Source: JAVBMU01 sp031551755
GTDB lineage: Bacteria; Actinomycetota; Actinomycetes; Actinomycetales; Cellulomonadaceae
Assembly: GCA_031551755.1 (NCBI GenBank)
Contig: JAVBNE010000002.1
Span: 47,925-111,924, forward strand
Length of the DNA stretch: 64,000 nt
Direction: 5' to 3'
Below, piece after piece: positions 1-8,893 of this stretch (its first letter is position 1; every line of letters begins with the position of its first letter). The translations under genes and the position numbers were made by a program. The notes under the pieces were generated by a model that was given only the letters and a program-made list of their open reading frames with translations, did not search any database and was not told where the DNA came from.

Positions 1-2097
1 CAGCGGAGCGACGCCGCGGACATTCACCACCTGGGTCGCCGCGTAGAGGGCTGGATGCTCGTGCGCCGCCAGAGTGTCAAGGTTGTCCTGCAACAACCAT
101 GCGGCCCACTGCACGAGTTGGTCGTAACCGTCTTGCTCACGGCTGGCGGTCACACGGTAGGAGAACTCTTCCGCGACCGGCGCCACGTCAAGAGCGCGTT
201 CCGCGAAGGAGGCTTGATCGGTCAGTGGTGGCTCGGCGGGGGTGATCCACAGTGCCTTGGGGTCTTTGCCGATCGTCGCCCCCGAGCTGGAGTAGACGCC
301 GGCACCTGGCGGTCGCAGGACCCGCTCCCACTGACGGGTAGCTGCAGGGAGCGGGACGGTCACCGGTTTGCCGATGAACTGCTCCGCGAGCAGGGCGGCC
401 GGAGAATGCGTGGGGATGTGCAGGAAGCCGGAGCGAGAGTGTGTAGTCTTGGTGACTTCCCACTCGCCGGTCTCATGGTTGTGAGTGCTCGTGGTCCATG
501 TGTGATCGCTCATCGCGGCCCCAGCGGGGTCGGCTTCTCCCAGTCCCACGATTACGTAACGACGGTAGCCACGGAACCTGACTGCGCTTACCGTCGCGGA
601 CCCGACGGCCTGACCGTCCTCCTGAGGGCGACGCCCGAGCTGGCCGACCAGGCGCCCGAGCTTGCTGCGTCCTCGACCTTGGCCACCGCTGAGAATGCGG
701 GCGGCCAACTGCCGACGTGGGGACGCGTTGTCCTCGTCCCAGACCGCGTTGATGATCTCCTCGGCACGCTCCGCCAAAGCGGGCGAAAGCATGACGGAGC
801 TGGCGCCTAAGCCTGCCAGGATGCGCGGCAGGTCCGCGCCGTCGCCCGTACCCTCCAGCTGTTCGGCGATGAGGTCGGGCAGTTCTGCCTGCGCGGCAGT
901 GACCAGGGGAGTGGAGCTCGGCGGCGCCGGGGTGCGGCGAGGGGCTGGGATGGCAACGGGATTGCCCGCGACCGGCGGTGGCGCGGTTCTGGTGACCTCG
1001 CCAGCATCGGTGGTGAGCTTGGCGGCTATCTGCGCGAGGTCGGGCGGGAGGGTATCGATCACACTCGCGACAAGGTCGCTGATCGCGCACCGTTGTGACT
1101 CGTCGGATTTGAGTGCCCCGAGCAGCCCGAGCTGTGCCCTGACGAGCTTCTTCTCCGTCCGCATGAACACCGCGTTCGACGCCTCGATCAGCGCGTTTAC
1201 ATCCACACAGCCTGCCTTGACCGCCCTGAGCAGCATGTCCTGCGCGAGCCCGACCGCTGTGCTGGGGGTTGTGGCGAGAACGGCGATGTATCGGTCCTGC
1301 CAGGCCGCGACTTCGTCCGGTGTTGGGTCTGCCATGCGGTGGACTCGCAGGTACCAGGTGATTGCCTTCGCGGGGAAATCCCTCAGCAGCGCATCAAGCG
1401 AGTGAATGATGAGGCGGCTCCGAAATGCTGGATCGACCGCGCAGAGTGCTTCGAGCGCGGCATTCCAGGCGGACGCCCACCAGTCCGTCAGAAGGTAGTC
1501 GTCGCCCATCCCTTCGACTCGGAAGAACGCCCAGAACTCACACTCGACCAGCTCGGGATGCGCGACGAGATATTCCATGATGACCTGCCCGCGCGCCTTA
1601 TCCGGTTGTTCGTTGCCGCCGATGGCGACCAGTTCCCGGACAAAGGAACGCAGGTAAGTCCTCGATGTAGGCGGAACTGCGTAGTCGTGGACGAGCGTGC
1701 GACAGACGGGCCACACCAGTCCGGCGCCCCACCACGCGAATAGCGCGAATCGATCCACGAACTCCGCGCGCCACTGCGGCTCGCGGCCGGCCGCAGCATC
1801 AATGACAGCGGTCACCATCGACCCATGGTGAACGGCGTACTTGTCGTTGAGGCGCGGATCCGGCGGGACGAGTGTCTCAGCCACCAGCTTCGGTTTGCCG
1901 AGTGCGGTGAGCACGAAACAGGCTCGCGGTGTCGGCCCTTCGCTCGTGAACAGCCGGCTGGGTGGCAGTGTTCTCGCAAGGGCCGCGCGGTCGTCCTCGT
2001 TGGCTCCGTCGAGGGCGGCCCGGAAAGCTTCGATCCCGGTATCAGTTTTCAGCGCGTCGCGCACCAGGGCGCGGCGGGCGGAGAGGTCAAGCGTCAT
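1..2097 (-). CDS. Large cytoplasmic protein, C-terminus outside window (DUF6493-like)
   Basis: Reading down from an ATG at 2095-2097, the frame stays open for 699 codons to the left edge, so the gene is cut at its C-terminus. The start overlaps the stop of the SWIM gene as ATGA, so the two are translationally coupled. The product begins MTLDLSARRALVRDALK, has no signal peptide or clear membrane segment, is rich in Ala, Leu and Trp in its first 350 residues, and has a Pro/Ala/Thr-rich linker near residues 355-400. The next part carries His/Thr/Trp-rich strands (for example HTWTTSTHNHETGEWEV). I do not recognise a catalytic motif. Actinobacterial SWIM genes often sit beside large DUF6493-type proteins, and this resembles that arrangement; that family assignment is from memory and is not certain. 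Confidence 0.75.
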   Translation of the reverse strand, partial: MTLDLSARRALVRDALKTDTGIEAFRAALDGANEDDRAALARTLPPSRLFTSEGPTPRACFVLTALGKPKLVAETLVPPDPRLNDKYAVHHGSMVTAVIDAAAGREPQWRAEFVDRFALFAWWGAGLVWPVCRTLVHDYAVPPTSRTYLRSFVRELVAIGGNEQPDKARGQVIMEYLVAHPELVECEFWAFFRVEGMGDDYLLTDWWASAWNAALEALCAVDPAFRSRLIIHSLDALLRDFPAKAITWYLRVHRMADPTPDEVAAWQDRYIAVLATTPSTAVGLAQDMLLRAVKAGCVDVNALIEASNAVFMRTEKKLVRAQLGLLGALKSDESQRCAISDLVASVIDTLPPDLAQIAAKLTTDAGEVTRTAPPPVAGNPVAIPAPRRTPAPPSSTPLVTAAQAELPDLIAEQLEGTGDGADLPRILAGLGASSVMLSPALAERAEEIINAVWDEDNASPRRQLAARILSGGQGRGRSKLGRLVGQLGRRPQEDGQAVGSATVSAVRFRGYRRYVIVGLGEADPAGAAMSDHTWTTSTHNHETGEWEVTKTTHSRSGFLHIPTHSPAALLAEQFIGKPVTVPLPAATRQWERVLRPPGAGVYSSSGATIGKDPKALWITPAEPPLTDQASFAERALDVAPVAEEFSYRVTASREQDGYDQLVQWAAWLLQDNLDTLAAHEHPALYAATQVVNVRGVAPL

Positions 2098-3470
2098 CGG
2101 GGACCTTCGTCGTGGTGGATGCGGGCAGCGAGCACGTGTTTACAGGGGCCGCGCGATCCGCGATGTTTGGCGTACCAGGGGCAGGTGCAGCGGTCATCGG
2201 CTGGGTCCTCGGCGAGGCGCACCTCATGGCCGACATCGCCGGATTGCACGGTCCGCACCCCGCCCACGCGCACCGTGACCGCGCCCGCCGCCACCAACTT
2301 CTGGGCGCCGGTAAGCCGTGGGTGCAGTGTGCCGAGCACGTCATCTCGTACGGGCAGTGGGCGGTGGAAGTAAGTGCCGGCGGTCAGGTCGTAGCCGACT
2401 TGCCCGCAGGAGGCGAGCAGGCTCAACGCGCCGAGCACCCGCTCTGGAGGCAGGGCCGCCTTGTCGGCGAGCTGCCGGATATCGATCCTGGGCTCAAAGG
2501 CGAGCAGCGCGGAGACCAGGTCGGCGTCGGCCTCCACATCGCCACCCGAGAGTGCGTGCAGCACCGCGCCCTCCCCGGAGAAGCCGCGCGCCTTCTCCGG
2601 GCTCAGGGCGACGGTCAGCCGCGCCCCCGGCAGGTCCATGACCCAGCCACTCGCCATCGGCAGAGAGCTGGCGTCGGTCGGTGTGCCGTACCCGCGGAGC
2701 CCGGTCGCAAACCGCAGCAAAGGCTCGATGACGCGCAGCCGTTCCGGACCGGCGACGCAGACGGCGCCAGGGCTGGGCCGGGAGGCGAGCCGCAGCCCGC
2801 GAGCCGCCCGGGTGGCCCACATGACTGTCTTCGTCGTCGACGATTTCGGTAGCGCCTGGACGAAGGCCCGGGTGGAGGTGGTATCCAACGCATGTTGTTC
2901 GGTCATCGCTGCCGACAGCATCTGTGTTTCCGCGAAACCCTTCAGCCAGCGTGTGGGCAACGGGACCTTCTCTTCCACCACTTCCTCGTCCAGGGTCGAG
3001 ACGCGCAGCTCGTCATCACCGACGTTCAGGTGCAGTGGCTCGGAGGTTCGGAGCCCGGCGAGGGCCTGCCGCAGCGGTGGGTTCACGTCGACATTGGTCA
3101 CCCCGGCCGTGACATGAGCCGCGTCCAGGGCATTCGCGTCGATGTCGAGCCGGGTGTAGACCCCGCAGCAGACGCTGAAGGATTCGAATCGCAGCCCCTC
3201 CGGGGTCGAGGTCACCACGGGATCCGCCGCGCGCAGGACCGCAGCCAGCGTGTTCGGCGGCACATAGAACCGGGTGCGTGCGACCCGGGCGACCACCAGC
3301 AGCGCTTGCGCGACGACGGTGGGGTGTTCGACGAACCCGGAGAAGAAGAACGGGTGTGCCGCTGTGCCGACGGTGGTGATCCCGCCGCTGGTGGCGAGGT
3401 CGAGGTGCGCGCCGTCGTCCGCGGAGCGCAGCGTCGAGGCAGCGCAGTAGTGGTAGTCGAGGTCGGTCAC
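2094..3470 (-). CDS. SWIM zinc-finger family protein
   Basis: A 458-residue protein. The C-terminus carries the SWIM signature: CTCPWYAKHRGSRGPCKHVLA (CxC then CxH, residues about 430-450), which binds zinc and contacts nucleic acid or protein. The rest has no recognised enzyme motif. It starts with GTG, 5-6 nt after a strong AAGGAG, and ends in an ATGA overlap with the large downstream gene, so the two form an operon. SWIM proteins in such pairs are found in actinobacteria next to poorly understood large proteins and sometimes MoxR/vWA modules; no such module is visible within this window. The molecular role is unknown. Confidence 0.85.
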   Translation of the reverse strand: MTDLDYHYCAASTLRSADDGAHLDLATSGGITTVGTAAHPFFFSGFVEHPTVVAQALLVVARVARTRFYVPPNTLAAVLRAADPVVTSTPEGLRFESFSVCCGVYTRLDIDANALDAAHVTAGVTNVDVNPPLRQALAGLRTSEPLHLNVGDDELRVSTLDEEVVEEKVPLPTRWLKGFAETQMLSAAMTEQHALDTTSTRAFVQALPKSSTTKTVMWATRAARGLRLASRPSPGAVCVAGPERLRVIEPLLRFATGLRGYGTPTDASSLPMASGWVMDLPGARLTVALSPEKARGFSGEGAVLHALSGGDVEADADLVSALLAFEPRIDIRQLADKAALPPERVLGALSLLASCGQVGYDLTAGTYFHRPLPVRDDVLGTLHPRLTGAQKLVAAGAVTVRVGGVRTVQSGDVGHEVRLAEDPADDRCTCPWYAKHRGSRGPCKHVLAARIHHDEGPR

Positions 3471-3657
3471 GGCACTCCTTGGTGGGCTCCTACCAGGGTA
3501 CGGAGTGCCGATGACATCACCGGACGCCGAAGGGCCGGTGCGCGGATCCTCACAGGCCTAAACGTCATCCGTGTCGCCTGAGATACTCCACCTGCGGTAA
3601 CGCTCAGCCTGCTGGTGGACATGACCGGAGTAATACGAGCCTGGTCTGAGGAGATCT
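3471..3657. other. Divergent intergenic region between SWIM gene and ECF sigma factor
   Basis: This 187-bp stretch must hold the promoters of both outward genes. On the minus strand a TACCCT -10-like box lies about 25 nt upstream of the SWIM start. On the plus strand GAGGAG sits 4 nt before the sigma ATG. No coding sequence or strong inverted repeat was seen. Confidence 0.5.
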
Positions 3658-4227
3658 ATGCAGTCGCCCGAGGAGCAACGATTCGCTGAACTATTCGCGG
3701 ATACCAACCGGGTCCTGCTCGCGTATGCGATCCGCCGGGTCGCCGACCCCAGTGACGCGGCGGACATTGTGGCCGAGACCTACCTGGTCGCTTGGCGGCG
3801 TCTCGCCGATGTCCCGCCTGGGGACCATGCCCGTCCGTGGCTCTTCGGCGTCGCGCGCCGTGTGCTGGGCAATCACTACCGCGGCGAGCGACGGCGGACG
3901 GCGCTCGCGGATCGCCTGCGCGCCAACCTGAGCGAGGTCGTCGAGCCGCCGAGTGGCGTCCTCACGGATGTCGAACGCGCGTTGGCGCGCCTCAGCCCCG
4001 ATGACCAGGAGATTCTGCGCCTGGCTGCGTGGGAGGAACTGGCCCGCGAGGAGATCGCGATCGTCCTGGGGCTGTCCCGGACTGCGGTGCGTGTGCGCCT
4101 GCACCGCGCACGACGGCGACTCGCGGAGCGGATGGCCCAGGAGCCCGAGCCCGGGAAACGCTTCCTGTCGAGCGGACATGTGATGGATGGGTGGGCGAAC
4201 GTCCACCCCGGAACCGAGGAGATCTGA
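3658..4227 (+). CDS. RNA polymerase ECF-subfamily sigma factor
   Basis: A 189-residue sigma factor with only regions 2 and 4. Region 2 is around residues 10-80 (LLAYAIRRVADPSDAADIVAETYLVAWRRL, matching the -10-binding helix). Region 4 is around 105-160 (LSPDDQEILRLAAWEELAREEIAIVLGLS followed by an Arg-rich recognition helix). It directs core polymerase to a small regulon, usually in response to an envelope or redox signal. Start: ATG with GAGGAG 4 nt upstream. Its stop overlaps the start of the next gene (TGATG), so sigma factor and membrane partner are co-translated, the usual layout for a sigma/anti-sigma pair. Confidence 0.93.
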   Translation: MQSPEEQRFAELFADTNRVLLAYAIRRVADPSDAADIVAETYLVAWRRLADVPPGDHARPWLFGVARRVLGNHYRGERRRTALADRLRANLSEVVEPPSGVLTDVERALARLSPDDQEILRLAAWEELAREEIAIVLGLSRTAVRVRLHRARRRLAERMAQEPEPGKRFLSSGHVMDGWANVHPGTEEI

Positions 4228-5198
4228 TGGACCAGGACGCGATCGCTGCATTGCGGGCAGTCGACCCGGCCCGTCAATCCGACCTCGGAGCCGTGGACCC
4301 TGGGGCGGTGGACGCCCTGCGAGAGGGGATCATCATGACCGGAACAGCATCACCAGCGGCCCACAAACGACGGGTCGGGCGGCGCGGCGCATTGGCGATC
4401 GGGCTGAGTACCGCGCTCGTCGGAGGTGGAGCGGCCTACGCGGCCTATCAGATCACCCACGGTCCCTCCGCTGCCGCGGACGGATTGAACTGCATCCAGA
4501 CCTGGAGCCAGGGGGAACCGAGTGCGGCCGGTCCGGAATTGACCGGCAACCCGGTCGCCGACTGCGCGCAGATGCTCGCCGAGAAGGGTGCCCAACCGCT
4601 GGCCGACCCGGTGGCGTTCCGAAAGGGCAACATCCTGTACGTGGCCCCGCGTACCGAGGTCCCGGATGGTGCGGTTCTGGTCCCGTTGTCAGCGGAGGAC
4701 GCGAAGGCGCGCGAGCTTGAGGCAAGCACCAGGGATCTGGTTGACGGTGCTCAGTCCATATGCATGACCGAGGCGGAAGCCGACGGTTGGGTGACGTCGG
4801 AACTGGCTCGCCTGGGCCTGACCGGCTGGACCATCGCCATCGCGGAGGGCAAGTCGAGCGAACCGGGGGCCACCTGCGCCGCGTTCGACGTGAACGATGC
4901 GACCTCCACTCTCACCGTATTGCCCGAGCGGAACACACCACCCGCGACCCACGACCCCGCCTCCGACACGGCCCCCGTGACCGGCATTCGCGACGAACTC
5001 CGCCGAGGCATCACGGATGCGTGCGTGAGTGTCGACGACGCCAGGGCGCTCGCGGATAAGGCGCTCGCTGGGCTGGACTACGAGCCGTGGCCGACGACGA
5101 CGGTCGTTGACGAGTCGGTTACGTGCGCCCGGGTCGACATGGAGGTCGGTGGGAACATCCAGGTCACGGTCTACGGACCGAAGGTCGCTCGACCGTAG
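4227..5198 (+). CDS. Membrane-anchored protein coupled to ECF sigma factor, candidate anti-sigma
   Basis: 323 residues. The N-terminal 45 residues are acidic and cytoplasmic (MDQDAIAALRAVDPARQSD). They are followed by an RRR patch and one membrane segment (about residues 53-72, ALAIGLSTALVGGGAAYAAY), then an extracytoplasmic domain of about 250 residues with several cysteines (for example near 90, 112 and 177). The start shares a base with the stop of the sigma gene. This topology is that of actinobacterial anti-sigma-like proteins of the CU044_5270 type. No zinc-binding HxxxCxxC (ZAS) motif is seen, so the anti-sigma role rests on gene order and topology only. Confidence 0.7.
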   Translation: MDQDAIAALRAVDPARQSDLGAVDPGAVDALREGIIMTGTASPAAHKRRVGRRGALAIGLSTALVGGGAAYAAYQITHGPSAAADGLNCIQTWSQGEPSAAGPELTGNPVADCAQMLAEKGAQPLADPVAFRKGNILYVAPRTEVPDGAVLVPLSAEDAKARELEASTRDLVDGAQSICMTEAEADGWVTSELARLGLTGWTIAIAEGKSSEPGATCAAFDVNDATSTLTVLPERNTPPATHDPASDTAPVTGIRDELRRGITDACVSVDDARALADKALAGLDYEPWPTTTVVDESVTCARVDMEVGGNIQVTVYGPKVARP

Positions 5199-5204
5199 GC
5201 GGGT

Positions 5205-5873
5205 TCACTCCTCGTCGTCCGGCTCGGTCGAGATGATCTCGATCCCGAGATGGGCGGCGAGGAGTGGTGCCAGGTCGAGGAGCTGATCGGCAGTAATGGC
5301 GCTGCCTTTCAGCGCGTCGAGGCCGTTGATCGCGCTGAACTCACAGCCGCTGAGGTCGACGTCGGTCAGCGTCGCGCGGTGCAGGCTCAGTGAACGAATG
5401 CGGCTGCCGGCCAGCGCGAGACGTTCGACGGTGGCACCCGCCAGGTCAAGTTCGTCGATGACGCAGCCGGTCAGGCTGACGTCTTTCAGGGTCGCGCCAC
5501 GCATGTTGAAATAGTCGATTCGGCAGCCGGTGAAAGAGACCTCGCGCAGCATCGAGTCGTAGCAGATGGCGGTGCGGATGCGCGAGTCGCGCCAGGCCAC
5601 CCGCTGCCAGGATGCCTGGGTGGCGCTGAGCGCGGAGAAGTCGGCGCCGGTCACGGTGCACACGTCAAGATGTGCGGCATCCCAAGAGGTGTCCCGGGCT
5701 CGCACTCCGTCGAAGGCGCAGTGATTGACGACGGCGCCCGCCAGGCTGACACCGCTCAGATCGTGGCCCTCGACTGACGCGTGTTCCAGCCGGGCCTCGT
5801 CCGCAAGATCGGTCAGCGGAACGGGGGTGAGCGCACCGACCCGGAGAACTGGGATCTTCGGCGGATTGACCAT
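5205..5873 (-). CDS. Pentapeptide-repeat protein
   Basis: About 222 residues of repeating A(D/N)LXX-type pentapeptides (LSGVSLAGAVVNHCAFDGV, LDLAGATVERLALAGSRI, LSLHRATLTDVDLSGCEF), predicting a right-handed quadrilateral beta-helix. The last 30 residues are acidic (ISTEPDDEE). Some family members mimic DNA and protect gyrase; nothing here proves that. The frame is open further upstream to 5969, but I chose ATG 5871-5873 because TACCCT lies exactly 6 nt before it (leaderless pattern) and the residues before it do not look like protein. Confidence 0.85.
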   Translation of the reverse strand: MVNPPKIPVLRVGALTPVPLTDLADEARLEHASVEGHDLSGVSLAGAVVNHCAFDGVRARDTSWDAAHLDVCTVTGADFSALSATQASWQRVAWRDSRIRTAICYDSMLREVSFTGCRIDYFNMRGATLKDVSLTGCVIDELDLAGATVERLALAGSRIRSLSLHRATLTDVDLSGCEFSAINGLDALKGSAITADQLLDLAPLLAAHLGIEIISTEPDDEE

Positions 5874-5879
5874 GTGGTC

Positions 5880-5885
5880 AGGGTA
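5880..5885 (-). promoter_or_regulatory. -10 box TACCCT of leaderless pentapeptide gene
   Basis: TACCCT on the minus strand ends 6 nt before the ATG at 5873, placing the predicted transcription start on the start codon itself. Confidence 0.5.
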
Positions 5886-6076
5886 GTGACACCGAGCCTC
5901 GACCCCGCGCTGGTCGCGATGCTCACCGAGCCCTTCCGGCGCGGGGTGGAGCGCATCCAAAAGGACCAAGTCCAGAAGGATCAGCTGGTGTCGGCCTGGG
6001 GTTGGCCTTCGTGGTGAGCCTCACTCGCGCCCATCGTGGCCAACGCTCCGGCTGCGGGCCGCCGGGGGCCTGTGCG

Positions 6077-8392
6077 TCACCCTCGAGCTACCCGGCTTCG
6101 CGGCTCTGAGGCGCGTCGGCCCTCCCTTTCGGCGGCGAAGTCGTCGCGCCACCCGCGACTTGGCCACCACACCCACGACCCGAGGTCGTGGACCAGCGCG
6201 GGTACGAGCAGGCTGCGGACCACGAGGGTGTCGAGGAGCACGCCGAAGGCCACGATGAAAGCGACCTGTGCGAGGAACAACAGCGGAATGATGCCGAGCG
6301 CCGCGAAAGTTGCCGCCAGGACCACACCGGCGGAGGTGATCACCGAGCCGGTCACGGCGAGCGCCCGCAAGACCCCTGACCGGGTGCCCAACCGCAGGCT
6401 TTCCTCCCGCACCCGGGTCATCAGGAAGATCGAGTAGTCGACGCCGAGCGCGACCAGGAAGCAGAAGGCGTAGAGCGGAACGGTCGGGTCGGCGCCGGGG
6501 AACCCTGCGACGTGGTCAAAGAAGAGCGCCGAGACTCCGAGAGCCGCGCCGAAGGACAGGACGTTCGCCACGATCAACAGCACCGGGGCGAGAAGGGAGC
6601 GCAACAGCACGATCAGGATCAGCAGGATCACCAGGAGCACCGCCGGGATGATGACCCGCAGGTCCCGCTGGCCGGTCAGCACGGTGTCGAGGCGTTCGGC
6701 CGCGGCGCCGCCGACCAGCGCGTCGGGTGCGGCCTGCCTGAGTTCGGCACGCAGGTCCGCGACGGTTCGAGTGGCCTCGTTGGTATCGGCAGGGGCGGTG
6801 GTGGTCACATCGACGCGGACACGACCGTCGACGACCAACGGGTCCCCTTGGGCCGGCAGGCCGCGTGCGGCGGGGGTATCGGTGGCCGGAACCGCGACCC
6901 CGACGCCGTCGGTGGCTTTCGCGGCCTTCACTACGGCCGCGAGATCACCTTCGGGTGCGACCACGGTGACCGGTTGCGCCGACATCCCCGGGAAGTGCTC
7001 GGTGAGCACCTTCTCGCCGTCGACCGAGTCGACGTGGGTCAAGAAGAGGTCGGCTTCGCTGGTTCCGCTGGCGTCCAGCGTGGGCACGAACGCGGCGGCT
7101 GCGGCCAGGGCCAGTGTGGTGGCGATCCACACCCGGCGGTCACGGCGCCCTACGAAGCGTGCGATCCGCGACCAGAGACGGTGTCCCTCGACCGTCGCGC
7201 CGGACTCGTCGGTCAGTGCCTCCGGCCCCTCCGACGGGGTGGGCGCGCCGGTTGCGGCGGGTAGTTCCACGTAGTGCGGGACCCGCGGCCAGAACAGCGC
7301 GCGCGCCCGTCGGCCGCCGATCAGCAGCAGTGCGGGCAGCAGCGTCAGCGAGGCGAGGAAGGACGCGGTGATGCCGATCGCCGCCACGGGGCCCAGGCTC
7401 CGGTTGGAGGACAGGTCGGAGAGCAAAAGGCACAGGAGGCCGGCGATGACCGTGCCCGCGGAGGCTGCGATCGGTGCGATCGACGCCCGGACCGCTTGAC
7501 GCAGAGCCGTGTAGGTCGACCGGTGTTGCCGCAGCTCCTCGCGGTAGCGGGCAACGACCAGCAGCGAGTAGTCGACCGACGCCCCGACCACCAGGATCGA
7601 CAAGATCCCCTGGGATTGGCCATTGAGAGTCAGGACGTCGTTGGCGGCCAGCTGGTAGACGACGAGCCCTGCCAGGCACAAAGCGAAAACGGCCGTGAGG
7701 ATGACCAGGAACGGCAGTGTGGGGGAGCGGTACACCACGGCCAGAATGATCAACACGGCAGCGAGGGCGACGAGCAATAGGACGGTGTCGATTCCGGCGA
7801 AGGCTGTCCCCAGGTCCGCGACGAAACCCGCCGGACCCGTGACCAGTGCTTCCAGCTCGGCACCGTTGAGGCCGCCGTCTGCGGGCTGCGCCTGGTCCCG
7901 CAGGGCGTCGACGACGAGTTCCGTGACGGAGGCGTTGTCGGGTCCGACCAGATCGCGTGCGTGTGCGGCGTCAGTAGCGACGATGACGAGTGCGGCCTTC
8001 CCGTCCTCGGAGGGGACGACGGCGGGGTCGACCGTGAGCGTGTCGCGTACGGTCGCGGGGTCGTCTGCTGTCGCTCCGGGCAAAGGTGTTTTCGCCGCTG
8101 CCTGCGCAAAGGTGTTGACGGCGTCCAGTTGGCTTGGAGTCAGGGCGCCGCCGTCCGCGGCGGTAACCGTGACGAGTGCCGGAAGCGATTCGGAGTCGAC
8201 GAAGTCGCGAGCGAGGTTCGCAGCGCGCGTGGACTCGGCATTCGCCGGGAGGAACGCGGCGGCGTCGTTCTCTTGAACTGAGGACAGCTTCCCTTGCGCC
8301 TGGCCGCCGATAGCACCGATCGCCAACCAGATCCCGACGACTGCGAGAATGAGGACACCACGCAGTACAGTGGCCGGGCGATTACTCAGCAT
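6077..8392 (-). CDS. MMPL/RND-family membrane transporter
   Basis: About 771 residues: one membrane helix near the N-terminus (residues 10-30), a large extracytoplasmic domain, then a block of about five helices with the SSD/MMPL motif GASVDYSLLVVARYREE. A second extracytoplasmic domain follows, then a second helix block with GVDYSIFLMTRVREE. The two GxDYS motifs supply the proton-relay Asp/Tyr pairs of MmpL pumps, which export lipids or drugs. The frame extends to 8668, but that extension lies opposite the marR gene and is not protein-like. ATG 8390-8392 (MLSNRPATVLRG) is the family-like start. It sits inside a palindrome shared with the divergent MarR gene, so this pump is probably MarR-repressed. 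No MmpS partner is present. Confidence 0.93.
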   Translation of the reverse strand: MLSNRPATVLRGVLILAVVGIWLAIGAIGGQAQGKLSSVQENDAAAFLPANAESTRAANLARDFVDSESLPALVTVTAADGGALTPSQLDAVNTFAQAAAKTPLPGATADDPATVRDTLTVDPAVVPSEDGKAALVIVATDAAHARDLVGPDNASVTELVVDALRDQAQPADGGLNGAELEALVTGPAGFVADLGTAFAGIDTVLLLVALAAVLIILAVVYRSPTLPFLVILTAVFALCLAGLVVYQLAANDVLTLNGQSQGILSILVVGASVDYSLLVVARYREELRQHRSTYTALRQAVRASIAPIAASAGTVIAGLLCLLLSDLSSNRSLGPVAAIGITASFLASLTLLPALLLIGGRRARALFWPRVPHYVELPAATGAPTPSEGPEALTDESGATVEGHRLWSRIARFVGRRDRRVWIATTLALAAAAAFVPTLDASGTSEADLFLTHVDSVDGEKVLTEHFPGMSAQPVTVVAPEGDLAAVVKAAKATDGVGVAVPATDTPAARGLPAQGDPLVVDGRVRVDVTTTAPADTNEATRTVADLRAELRQAAPDALVGGAAAERLDTVLTGQRDLRVIIPAVLLVILLILIVLLRSLLAPVLLIVANVLSFGAALGVSALFFDHVAGFPGADPTVPLYAFCFLVALGVDYSIFLMTRVREESLRLGTRSGVLRALAVTGSVITSAGVVLAATFAALGIIPLLFLAQVAFIVAFGVLLDTLVVRSLLVPALVHDLGSWVWWPSRGWRDDFAAEREGRRASEPRSRVARG

Positions 8393-8400
8393 GCTTAGTA
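8383..8400. promoter_or_regulatory. Palindromic operator between MMPL and MarR genes
   Basis: TACTCAGCATGCTTAGTA is an 18-bp palindrome with one mismatched pair (C8387/T8396). It contains the MMPL start codon (8390-8392). It also overlaps the -10 boxes of both genes: TATCCT at 8399-8404 on plus, CAGGAT at 8400-8405 on minus. This is a fitting site for the adjacent MarR protein to repress itself and the pump together. Confidence 0.7.
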
Positions 8401-8410
8401 TCCTGGCAGC

Positions 8411-8884
8411 GTGGAGGAGGTGTGGCAAGTGGACCTGCACAACTGGGATCCGTTGAGCGCGGATCCGAGTCAGTGGCCGACCGGGCGGCTGCTGTTCACG
8501 GTCGCGCGCCGAATGGAACGCGAGTGGAATGAGCATCTCGCGGGCTGGGAGTTGAACCATGCGGGGTTTCCCGTATTGCTGCACCTGCTGGCCGGCCCTC
8601 GCGCACAACGCGAACTCGCTGAGACCTCCCAGGTCACCGAACAGACCATGGGTCGGATCATCGGCCATCTGGAACGTTCAGGTCACGTCACCCGAGCGAA
8701 CGACCCGGCTGACCGTCGCCGCCGGGTGGTGACGATCACCGATGCCGGCCGCACCGCGTCCCTGGAGGCGGCCCGGCTCCGTTCGGCGGAGGAAATCGCC
8801 ACCCAGGGACTCGACGACGCACAGGTGGCCAAGCTCCGCGAACTGCTGCTGGCCATGGCCGAGGCGCACCCGCGCGAGGAGTAG
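8411..8884 (+). CDS. MarR-family transcriptional regulator
   Basis: 157 residues with the MarR winged helix: dimerisation helices at the ends, a helix-turn-helix around residues 60-85 (ELAETSQVTEQTMGRIIGHLERSGHV) and the wing NDPADRRRRVVTITDAG. It likely represses the divergent MMPL pump in the absence of a small ligand. Start choice: GTG 8411 follows TATCCT by exactly 6 nt, the leaderless pattern seen at many genes in this window. An alternative GTG at 8429 has a good GGAGGAGGT Shine-Dalgarno 8 nt upstream. I cannot decide between them from sequence alone. Confidence 0.93.
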   Translation: MEEVWQVDLHNWDPLSADPSQWPTGRLLFTVARRMEREWNEHLAGWELNHAGFPVLLHLLAGPRAQRELAETSQVTEQTMGRIIGHLERSGHVTRANDPADRRRRVVTITDAGRTASLEAARLRSAEEIATQGLDDAQVAKLRELLLAMAEAHPREE

Positions 8885-8887
8885 GGT
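8882..8887 (+). promoter_or_regulatory. -10 box TAGGGT of leaderless HTH_42 gene
   Basis: TAGGGT, overlapping the TAG stop of marR, ends 6 nt before the ATG at 8894. Confidence 0.5.
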
Positions 8888-8893
8888 GCGGCC

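Noticed and set aside
8393..8668. N-terminal extension of the MMPL transporter into the marR gene
   Set aside because: The extension lies opposite the marR coding sequence, is not hydrophobic or family-like, and a typical start with the first membrane helix lies at 8392.
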